Source: Diaporthe sp. PMI_573 (lineage: Eukaryota; Ascomycota; Sordariomycetes; Diaporthales; Diaporthaceae). From it: a stretch of DNA of 62,114 bases. A program made the position numbers and the translations under genes. The notes beneath the pieces were generated by a model. The model was not told the origin of the DNA. It saw only the letters and a list, made by a program, of their open reading frames with translations, and searched no databases. Positions 44,322-53,575 of this stretch are shown here, piece by piece. The stretch is from assembly GCA_021399435.1 (NCBI GenBank), contig JAJTUP010000162.1, positions 1 to 62,114 on the forward strand, in the 5' to 3' direction. Each line of letters starts with the position of its first letter. The first letter of the stretch is position 1.

Positions 44322-45782
44322 TCAATCGGAATCGGGATCTACAGACGATTCTACCTCTGTCTCACACGTTCGCGCATTGTGCCCGGTCTCGCCGCAGATA
44401 CCACATCGTCTTTTTGCCGGTCCGCTGCGGACCGCCTCCTCAGCGCCACCACTGATTTCACTACCCGGCCGCTTTCCATCATGTTCTATGTTAATCGTCC
44501 CCATGGGCTTCTGCACGACGCGTGATCTCCTTTTCTGTTCTTGTTCTCTCTTACCTTGCTGGCGGCTAGGAAATCCTTGATCAACACCTTCGAGGGCGGT
44601 ATGAACCAAGTTCAAGGTCTCTTCCAGTTGGGCTACAACCCCAGCATATTTTGAGACCGGCTGTGATGCAAACCCTGTCGGGTTGCGTTGTCCTCGAGGA
44701 ACCTGAGGTTTCGGTGGGGCGTGGGGCGTTGATTCATATGTAAGGTTCGTTCCTCTGGGAAGCCAGGAGAGCACTTCAAGTTGTTCCGGGTTAAAAGGAA
44801 CTAAACCCGTCTTCTTAAACCCTGCCCGTATATTTTTGGGCGTTAGGGTCTCCTTATGGGCGGCGTGGAAGGTGCGAAAGAACTCTGGTTTGTCGATATG
44901 TGATGTGCGGGCTCTTATAAGGGTTCTGATTCCTTGACCGTACGCATATCTCAGTGGGCCAAAACACCCAGCGTCAAGTGGCTGAAGTAGGTGCGAGTGA
45001 CCAGCAGGTGTGCAGACGGTGATAATCTTGTGAGCCCTGCAATATCTCTCAAAATCGGCTGAGGGTTGGTGTTCGTGCCCATTGAATATCAACATGCGGT
45101 AGATCCCCTTTGTACGTGCTGTGGTGTGATTCTGGAAATGTTCAATCCATTCCAGCACAGTGTCATCATCCGGCCACCCGTGTTTTGTAGTCTTGATAGC
45201 CCAGTCGCCAGGGACGCCGCCTTCGGTATACCAGCTGGCCAGATGCGCTTTAGCCTTGACAACCAGTAATGGCGGGATACACCACCCATCTGCGCTGATG
45301 CATTCAATCGCTGATGCTACCTGTTTGTCTCCACACCGGATTGATCTCTCTCGTTCCTGTTGACCGTTGCGTGTAATGACCATTCTAATGGTGGCTGGCC
45401 CCATTATGAAACTTGTGCGATCGAAGTTGTAAAGTTCGGAATCCTGGACATTGTACTTTTCACGTAGGTTGCGTACTATATCGTACCATGCGTTTACACG
45501 GTCTGGATCTGGGAATGGCAGCCCTTGACGATCGTCAACACAGTCAACGCGTGTATTCAGGCGTGGTTCGGAGGTGATAAAGGTTTGCGCCCAAAACGTT
45601 CCGACACGGCCACCGTGGCGATCTCGGAGTAGAGAATTTGCCATATCTTCAACCTGTGCCAGTGTAGGCAAGTATCCTCGTAGTTCAAGGTCAACTACAT
45701 GTTGGATAAGCTCCTCCTCTTCTGCCTTGGTCAACTTCTTGGTGTTGGTCGGTGTGGCGTGTGATGGTGCTTGGCTGGCCAT
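44322..45782 (-). pseudogene. Pogo/Fot-type transposase with altered catalytic residue and zinc knuckle
   Basis: 486 residues from ATG at 45782, no stop. Helix-turn-helix and CENP-B-like N-terminus (LTKAEEEELIQHVVDLELRG, LLRDRHGGRVGTFWAQTFI). DDE core: NFDRTSFIMG (usual form has DET), LIFNGHEHQPSADF where the family has Asp in LDGH (here Asn), and LLQPLDAGCFGPLRYAYG with the third Asp. The C-terminus has a CCHC zinc knuckle, RRCGICGETGHNARTC, common in fungal pogo transposases. The Asp-to-Asn change (a G-to-A transition on the coding strand) should abolish catalysis, so the protein is open but probably dead. Clear inverted repeats were not found; a weak GTGxTTTxAG similarity between about 44178 and 45936 is not enough to define ends. 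Confidence 0.8.
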
Positions 45783-45913
45783 TTGGTATATTAAGGTTAT
45801 GGGAATAGCCTGATAATTTTGGATTAGATATACTGCATACTCTGTACGGAAGAACAATGTTGTGTTGTTTTGTTCCGGTTCACATAAAATGAAACGCGAC
45901 GAAACGCGTTTAT

Positions 45914-46213
45914 TGTCACGACTCAAAGCACCTAACCTGAAGGGTTAGGGTCCTGTTACGTAAGCCGTTGGCTTGTCAAGACTCGCAACCTGTGCCGAGA
46001 GCCTATACGTAGTAAATAGAAGACCTGCCTGATCATCCTAACTGCTCAACATCCACCTGCCCTGGAACCGCCTGCCCGGAAACCGCCTGCCTAACCCCAA
46101 GCACTTCTTTCTAACGAAAGGCCTTGCTCAACAGGATAGCTTGCTAGCCGTTCCCCAGTCAAAATATCAGCTTCACATGGCTCTCGTGGCTACATTATCT
46201 ACTATCAACGTCC
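45914..46213 (+). repeat. Possible solo LTR (TG...CA)
   Basis: Starts TGTCACGACTCAAAGCACC, a style common at the edge of fungal gypsy-type LTRs, and could end CGTCCGGTACA at about 46213. No internal coding region, primer site or matching 5-bp flanks (TTTAT versus TACCC) were found, so this is tentative. Confidence 0.3.
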
Positions 46214-46284
46214 GGTACATACCCTTTTTCTATTTCTTATTGTTTTCTTAAGGTTATAAATATAAAGGTATGCCGATCTTCACA

Positions 46285-46628
46285 TTACCGGTAATGCCAG
46301 GTTGCCTGAAAGCCGTCCCGCCGCTGAGGATCACTGCACATTTCAATCATAACCTTATCAGGCACTTGGAGCCTGCCGACGTCCTGCACCTCACCTTCGA
46401 AACAAGTGCCTGTATCGCTGGAACCCAAGTCAAAGGGCAGCTTGGCACCCGGCCGCACCTTCATCCGCAGCCGTGCCTTTGAATCCCGTAAAAGAGCCAG
46501 GACATCTACGGGTTCCTTTCTCTTGCCTTTCCAGGATCCACCAGCACAAGCCCGTCGATTCCACTTATAACACTCCCCATTTTCACCAGTAATTTCTTCC
46601 AGACGAACGTACTCGACTGATTTGGTTT
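46285..46628 (-). pseudogene. C-terminal fragment of an unrecognised protein
   Basis: Minus strand is open from about 46628 to a TAA at 46285-46287 with good coding character but no start: SVEYVRLEEITGENGECYKW, GGSWKGKRKEPVDVLALL, RLRMKVRPGAKLPFDLG, TGTCFEGEVQDVGRLQVPDK. It begins exactly where the truncated hAT begins on the other strand, so a deletion or insertion junction cut it. Family unknown. Confidence 0.4.
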
Positions 46629-48200
46629 TTTGCCGTGCTTAAAGCGTTGAAGCCTCACTTAACTGAGTACCAAAGAGTCAAACTTGAAAGGCAGGTTCGA
46701 ATCCGCTGCTTTGGCCACGTACTCAACCTCTCTGCCAAGGCCTTCCTCGAGGGAGCTTCGTCAGAAATCTTCGACTCTGCCTATAATAAGGACAATCTTG
46801 ATGTCGATACTGAACTGAGGCTTCTCAAAGAGTGGAGGAAATATGGCCCAGTTGGCAAGCTTCACAACGCCGTCCATTTCATCCGCAGATCCTCTCAACG
46901 GAGAGACCAATTCCTTGCAATCACCACTGGTCGAATCCGCGCGGATGTATTGCAAGAGCTGGGGCTTTGGCTAATCGAAAAGGACGTGGTGGGCTTGATG
47001 GTGAAGGCAGACAACGATACGCGGTGGAATTCGATATACCTTATGAGCAGGACAGACGAGAAACCTGAAAAACGGATCCCTGAAGAAGATGTCTTGCAAC
47101 ACGAAGACTGGCTCGTCCTCACGGAAATCCTCGAAATCTTGAAGCCATATATCGAGTATACCAAATACTTTGAGGGCAGGGAACCCAGGTTTGCGGAGGT
47201 CATCTCAACAGTCTGTTGCTTGCAAGACCACCTCAAGGAAATGCAAAAACGCTATAATGAGGGCCTTGTTGGTACACCTTTCGAGACACCACAGATCGAT
47301 CTAGAAGAGCCTTCCTTTGGGTCTTCCGATTCGGCTGAAAGCTGTATATTTGTTGCAGGTGACGAATCCCAGATGCCTCGGCGCTCGCAGAGGGAAATCA
47401 GACTTCCTACCCGCCTCCAAGACTTCGAAGTCGATATTTCCTCTCCAAGACAAGCCTCCTCTATTCCTCAGAGCCGATCGTCTCCGCCTGAGTCACCAAG
47501 AGCCACTGAGGAGCTCCAACTCGGCGATCTAAGCCTCCGATATATACAGCACTCGCTTGAGTTTGCCTCTAAGAAGCTGGAAAAGTACAGGAATCTGATG
47601 GAGGAGACAGGGGTCTATTGGGCGGCAATAATTCTGCACCCAGCTCACAAGACACGGTTTATCGAAGTCTACTACCCCGAACGCAAGGAGGCCATTGTCA
47701 AGGACTTCAGGGCTTTGTTTGACGACTCATACGTGGATAGGGCAAGCGGGAGCTCTCAGCCAGTTCCTCAGAATGCCCAGGCGAAGAAGACGAAGACTCC
47801 GTGGATCACTAAGGGCAATTATTATCAGACCCAACAACCACGCTTGATCGACGAGATTGAGGACTACCTTTCAGAGCCTCCACGGCCATTGGCTGAGGAA
47901 GAGACTAATCAGGGAGGTAGGGAGGAAGCTGAGGACCTTATTTCGTGGTGGATCAGCAGAAAGGGCAAGTGGCCAAGGCTGTATCGAATGGCAATAGACT
48001 TCTTGACTATTCCTGCCATGTCAAGCGAGTGTGAGAGGTGCTTCAGCGTTGCGAAGTTTCAGATCTCTTCTCAGAGGCATCGGCAACACTTTGCAACGAT
48101 GAAGTCTTGTCAATGCCTCAAGAACTGGGCTAGGATGGGTATGTTCAATTGGAAAGAGATGGGAGTTAGTAAAGCCTCTGGAGAGAGCTCTGGAGGTTAG
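46629..48200 (+). pseudogene. hAT transposase, 5'-truncated
   Basis: About 522 codons, open to 48200, lacking the BED finger and first catalytic block. Present: RIRCFGHVLNLSAKAFLEGA, EWRKYGPVGKLHNAVHFIRR, KADNDTRWNSIYLMSR, LEILKPYIEYTKYFEG, an Asp/Ser-rich insert, YWAAIILHPAHKTRF, and the dimerisation signature FLTIPAMSSECERCFSVAKF. The frame begins abruptly after GCC at 46629-46631 with no ATG. Related to but distinct from the complete hAT at 3.7-6.8 kb. Immobile as it stands; it could act in trans only if fused to a new 5' exon. Confidence 0.85.
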
Positions 48201-48597
48201 TCTAGGCCTAGGACAGTTTAGTAGGACTTGTCAAATACCACAAGTCAAGTCAAATCTACGTCAGAAACAAACAAATATAGCCTGAAAATAGGCCAAGTCG
48301 ACAAGTCTGGGGGCCGACTTGACTTACTTGGCTTGTTAGGAACGCTGAAATTAGGTGATCTGCCACACGTACAAGCCACACATAGCCTTAGTTACGGGGT
48401 CGCTGTTAGGATTTATCCCAGTCCGCAGTTACAGTCACTAACAGTGGCTAGTAGACCCACTTTATATCAACGAAATCAACGAGATCCACCAACTTCAAGG
48501 TAATATTGAGTTGGGCAGCTTACTAATAAAGTTCTCCATTGAGTTGGTTGAGTTGGCCGTTGATCAACTCGTTGATCAACTCGTTGATTACGTTGAG
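48201..48597. repeat. hAT terminal/subterminal repeats and palindromic TTGATCAA array
   Basis: 48230-48340 carries AAGTCAAGTCAA/GACTTGACTTACTTGG subterminal motifs of the truncated hAT. 48540-48597 is a second, different terminus: GTTGAGTTG units and GTTGATCAACTC palindromes repeated head to tail, abutting the subtilase fragment. This looks like one end of another hAT-type insertion that truncated the protease. Confidence 0.5.
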
Positions 48598-49202
48598 TTG
48601 TTTGGGTCTCTGGGGCCAAAAAGGTCGTCGAGACCAACCGCGTCCCATCCGTGAGTGACAATGCAGTCGGGGCCAATGCAGCCGCCCAGGATCGGGTTAG
48701 AGTAGTCGATGCCAGTGTCGACAACGCCAATCCGGATGCCCTGGCCCGTGAAGCCTGCCTTGTGCAGCAGGTTGATCTGAGACATAACGTGGGGGTAATA
48801 CGGCTCGTCGACATCTCGCCGTTGAACATTTGATGTATTGTTCAGGGCGACGAAGCCCTCAACCTCCTCAACGGGCTTGGAGACCGCCCTAACAGGCCAC
48901 ACTTGTTTGATGGTACCGGCTGCGGCAAGAATGACACTCTCGACTCCTCCGGGCGTGTTGTCAGTTTCGTCCACAGTGAAAGAGACGCCGTGAAAGAGCT
49001 TTGAGTCGATGCTCTGGCGGATGCTGATGCTGATGTTCGCCGCACTCAATTTGCTGATTAATTGTTGGGACGCCGCGCCATCCTCGAGTTCTGCCATGTA
49101 AACACCAAGGACCTTATTGCCGGGGTCGGTGGAATCGTCCAGGCGTGCGGAAGTCAGCCCGAGCGCGCCCGCCAGGGCGAGTGCATGATGTATCTGGACC
49201 AT
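48588..49202 (-). pseudogene. Subtilase (S8) N-terminal fragment, cut by a transposon end
   Basis: From ATG at 49202: signal peptide (MVQIHHALALAGALGLTSA), an I9-like propeptide (VLGVYMAELEDGAASQQLIS, FHGVSFTVDETDNTPGGVES), then the start of the catalytic domain with Asp in IRIGVVDTGIDYSNPILGG. The His and Ser blocks are absent. Protease sequence stops at about 48598 where the GTTGAGTTG repeats begin, and the frame ends in repeat-derived stops. It resembles Vpr-like or minor extracellular subtilases (inference). It is not the missing half of the 2.7-kb fragment in any provable way. Non-functional. Confidence 0.8.
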
Positions 49203-49241
49203 TGTCCACCAAGGGAAACGAATGCAAGGCCTGCCGACCAA

Positions 49242-50185
49242 GGAGAAGAAGCTGGATGATAGACGACGACTGAGGTCGGGGGCATCGCTCCCTCTTCAGG
49301 GCCTCAATGACCCCAGCAGCACTCGGAGTCTCCACGTACCCGCCCCTAAGCCGTCAGGTGTTATCCATACTAGCGAATACGAGGGCGCCGGAGCGGAAGC
49401 TCGGAGGTGCATCTATAGCGGGCAATGACCCAGTAAATGCTACCTAAACAATGGCGGGCCAACAACGTTGGTCATGCAACGTATGCTATCGTCCAGCAGA
49501 TCTCAACCTTGCTTGGTCTTGCCTGTGAATGAGACTCATGGACCTGCAGCCCACGACGTTGATAAGTCCCAGTGCTCGTCGCGGTACTGTATGTGTGTGC
49601 CGGAGAACTACCACAGTTCACAAGAAAACAAGCGCCTTGGCTGTCTTGGCGGGACTAAAAACGTGCCGAAAGCGGGTACCATGGCCGCCTACCCTTTCCC
49701 CCAAACCCCTGAAAACTCACTATACGCGGATTAAAAACGAAACCACTTAAATATTATAAACAGAAGAAGTCTCGCGATAGCTTCGGTCTTGACGGGTTGA
49801 GAGAATGCTTCAGCTGACAGCTGAGTTGGAGCTTGACAACAGCGCCGGCGCGAATAGCGGCGGAGACTGGGCACGGCTCAACACTGAGACTTATAGTACG
49901 AAGTAGTGGCATCTAACAGAGCACTGGTTTGCAGAAGATTGGAAAGTCACTGTTTAAAGCCTTGCATAGCGAATCTTACTGTTATCGTCGATAAGACACA
50001 TTGTTCCTTGTCCTTATAGGACACTCATTGCCGTTCCAGCTCAGTAGAGGAACTCAAAGAATACAAATAGTCCATAAAGAGAAGAAATAATATTCTTTAG
50101 GTAGCCAAAGTACTGCTTATTTAGATTTTTAAACCTAGTATTTATTTCCTTAGGTCTAAATATCCTGTCTCATTAATAATAGTAA
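49242..50185. other. Intergenic, AT-rich toward the P450nor 3' end
   Basis: 5' flank of the subtilase fragment, then AT-rich sequence at about 49740-50185. No gene or repeat could be supported. Confidence 0.4.
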
Positions 50186-51900
50186 TCACCATGCTACCGG
50201 CAGCGCCGCGACACCGACATCTTTAATGAGTGGTGTGTACTCAAGCTCGGCGATAGGGACGGTGATGCAGAGATTAGGTAGCTTCCGGTACAGAGTTGCT
50301 ATTTCGGCTATCAGTAAGGTCTCCATTATGTATCATGCCTCACAAAGTGCAAGTGGACACGAAATCGGAGTAGTAGAGTGGAAGAGACTAAAGCGACATG
50401 GGGAGGGAGAGGCTTACCAAAGACAATCTCCATCTCGGCGCGTGCGAGCGGCTCGGCGACACACCTGTGCGGTCCGAAGCCGAAGCCCAGCGCGTGGTTG
50501 GGATCCGGCGTTCGGTGCATATCGAAGACGTCCGGGTTAGCGAAGACATCCTCGTCCCTGTTGCCAGACTGGTTCAAGGCGATGATGCCCTCGCCTGCCC
50601 TGATTAACTGTATTTAGTGCTCCCAAGGTTAGCATGCCATTCTTACATGGAGCCGGAGTTTGTCGGTGGGGTGTGAGATGGTGGAGCTAGTAGCTTACCT
50701 TTCCGCCGATCTCGACGTCCTCAGTGGCGACTCGCTTCATCGCCATTGAGGAGCCGGTGTGGTACCTGCAGAGCTCCTCGACGAACGCCGCAGCGAGGGA
50801 CGGGTCGGCCTTGAGTTCGTCAAGCTGCTTCGGGTTACGAGCGAGCTCGATAACGCCCTGGCGGCGCATTGTCAGGTACGAGATCCGTGACAAACGGGGA
50901 ATGGAAGGGGCGGGGGGGGGGGGTGGGGAAGACTTGCGAGCGCGATCATGTTCACCATCGTGGCGTTGCCTGCGACCAGGAGCAGGAAGGCGATCTGCAC
51001 GGCGTCGGAGCGCTGGATGTGGCCGGGCCTCAGCTGCTCGACGGCAAGCCTGCTGATGAGGTCGTCCTTGGGCTCCTTCGAGCGCTTGTCGACCAGCTTT
51101 GCGAGGTAGTCGAGGAGTTCCCTGATGGGATTTCAGCGTATGTTAGTCAACTGGGAGACATGGGGAGAGCGGACTGGCTCGCCGCCTGCGCCTGCAGAGC
51201 GGTCCCGCTGCCATTCGATCGGATCGCGTTCTGCTGCGTGAGGTACTCGAGGTCCTCAAACGGGACGCCAAGGATGGTGTAAATGATCTTGCCAAAAGAC
51301 GGAATCAGCACAGTCCAAAGCACGATATTCAGGCTTGGCTTCACGTTTTTTGAATGAGACTCACATATGACGGGACATGCAGGGCAAAGCTGGCAACCAA
51401 ATCGACAGGCTCCTCGCACCCCTTCTTGATCATCTGGTCGAGCAGGTCGTCGACGGTCTTCTGGATGTACGGCTTCATCGTCTCGACGTGGTCCTTGACA
51501 AAGACCGGCTCGACCATGCTCCGCTGTTCCATGTGCGCCGGCGCGTCCATGTCGACAAAGGTCGGCTTGTTCTTGGCCGCCGCCTTGCCGCCGGCGCTGA
51601 GCTCGGGAAAGTCCGGCCTGGTGCGCTCCTGTTCTTTCGCATCAGTATCGGGCTCACTCTGCCGACAAGTGAGTATGGCCGGGGTTGGAGGCTTTGGAGC
51701 AAGTCACTCGCCTTAGACAGGCGCGTGTCCGTGGCCACGGCGCAGACATCCTTGTACTTGGTCACGATCCATGCGACGGAGCCGTCGAAGAGCTTCACGC
51801 GGGAGACGGGCTCGGAGGCTCGGAGGCGGGCGTACTCGGCTGGCGGCTCGAGGCCGGAGGCGCGCTTGAAGGGGAAGCTGGGCGGTGGGGTGACGGCCAT
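50186..51900 (-). CDS. CYP55A: Cytochrome P450nor (nitric oxide reductase, CYP55 family)
   Basis: Seven exons (51900-51712, 51628-51365, 51287-51175, 51121-50938, 50857-50699, 50607-50418, 50307-50186) give 406 residues, close to the roughly 403 of known P450nor. The soluble bacterial-like P450 has no membrane anchor. Motifs: SFPFKRASGLEPPAEYARLR, FVDMDAPAHMEQRSMVEPVF, VPFEDLEYLTQQNAIRSNGS, I-helix LLVAGNATMVNMIAL, SLAAAFVEELCRYHTGSSMA, NRDEDVFANPDVFDMHR, and haem-binding GFGFGPHRCVAEPLARAE. The family reduces two NO to N2O with NAD(P)H directly, in fungal denitrification and NO detoxification. Intron 4 must use a GC donor (GCAAGT) to keep frame; intron 1 also fits best with a GC donor (GCGAGT), though a GT alternative adding three residues exists. 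No stops; likely functional. Confidence 0.93.
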
Positions 51901-53575
51901 GATGCTGCGGGTTGAGATTGAAAAGTGATGAGAGCTTGGAAGGCCTAAGGAAACAAAATGGCGGTGCCGAGTTCGTGGGCCTTGTGTCTGATGTTGTGCT
52001 TCTTCGCAGGTGGAATCTGCCGGCGAGGTCTGGTCGTTTATTTATCTCATTGCAGTGTCCTTTTCTTCCCGGAGACAGCGACGCAGCACGGCGGCACATC
52101 TCATGGTCGTCCCGTACCAGTGTTTCTCCGTCGTAGCTGCACAGAACGGTCATCGAGTGGGTGTGGTCTGATGGTAACATGACCGGGAAATGGCATGCAC
52201 GGGTATCGCGTGCCATGGCTTTACAGGGATATCATCGGCATGCAGAGGGATGCGCTGACATGGGACGGGATGGGCGGGTAGATCTCCGCGGAGTTGCCCA
52301 GTCTCTCGCCATTAAACCGAATCCAGACGATCTTGTTATATAATAGTCAGACCACAAAGGTCAGCTAACGGACCACATGCTAGTGGTCTTCATGCGTTGC
52401 TTAGAATACCATAGGTTTTCTTCGCATTTCGATGACGGATCGATGGAGAAAGGAGTGCATCTCCAGATGCCGGCATTTGTCACCGTGGGTGTCGCCAGAG
52501 TTCCGAATCGGATTACCTTTGTATACACTGCTGAGTTACTAACACAGTGGACATCGACGGGGGGAGGGGACCAACTATCGGGCCATGAACTTGACCGTTG
52601 CCTTGCCAGCAGTGCTTTCCTGCCTTCCATCCCGGCCCTTCCGATCAAATTCACTGTCATTCATGTATACTACTTCAATTTCTTCCCCAATTCCAAATCA
52701 TGCGATCATTGGATTTCAAATCGAGTTTACGATTTGTCCTTGTGACAGGCCTTCTCTATCTACTTCTCGCAAGGTTGTATCCGATTACACATACAAAGTC
52801 ACTAGCGCAAACTGCACGAGGAGGTCGTTACAAATGACGGCGCCTCATTCGTCCAAACATCTGTGCAGCCGTGTTTGTACAATGTGCGTCAGCGTCATGA
52901 CGATACATCACGACCTGCGTGCCAGTGTCGTGGCTGTTGCCGACTCCGTGGAGATGGTTCAACTGCCGCGGAGATGCTCAACCCAAGCCGATTTATGCCC
53001 GTGTTCAAGTGATGTTATTCCATGATCTACCATGGAGCTAATACAGGCTGGGACCAGAAGTAGAGGCCTCCTGGCGGCAATGTTCTGATCAGACATTAAG
53101 TAAGCCTCCCGCTCTCCCTCTTCCCATCCCAACATATATTTCACCCCCTCCCCGACTCAGAACCATCAACGAATCTTACAATCATGCCCCAACAGCTTTA
53201 CTCTATGCCCCCCCCTTTATTGTGATCTAAACACACTCCATTGCACAACAGGTGCCAGCTCTTAGATCGTCGTTTTTTGCCCCCAATAGCCAAGCTACAG
53301 GGACTATACCGAACCTGGGCATTGGGCAAGAGCCCTTGGGAAGCAGTCTGTTTGCGGCAACTTGGGCTGTGTCTGGGTGGGCCGCACTTATACCTGCAAG
53401 CCTACGGGCTTGGAGAATAGGAAGCAGCTTATCAGAGGACCTCGATCGGCAACGTTCGACCTTCCAAGGTGGTGTTCAACAGAACCTATTCCACATCCCT
53501 TATCGGACCACTTCGAGTCTCGGCTGCTCGTCACAAAACGCCGGGGTGGGCGGGATCCTGTGGAGACGTGCCATC
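51901..53575. other. Intergenic region between P450nor and the HET gene
   Basis: 51901-52150 is the P450nor promoter side. 52150-53250 has only chance frames. The frame leading into the HET gene is open from 53252 but lacks an ATG until 53576, so part of this may be a 5' exon or leader. Confidence 0.4.

Noticed and set aside
46688..46705. GGTTCGAATCC, resembling a tRNA T-loop
   Set aside because: It lies inside the hAT coding frame (Arg-Ile-Arg-Cys region) and no matching acceptor or anticodon arms surround it.
52585..53025. 146-codon plus-strand frame
   Set aside because: Ser/Cys-rich random-looking sequence, no motif; likely chance.
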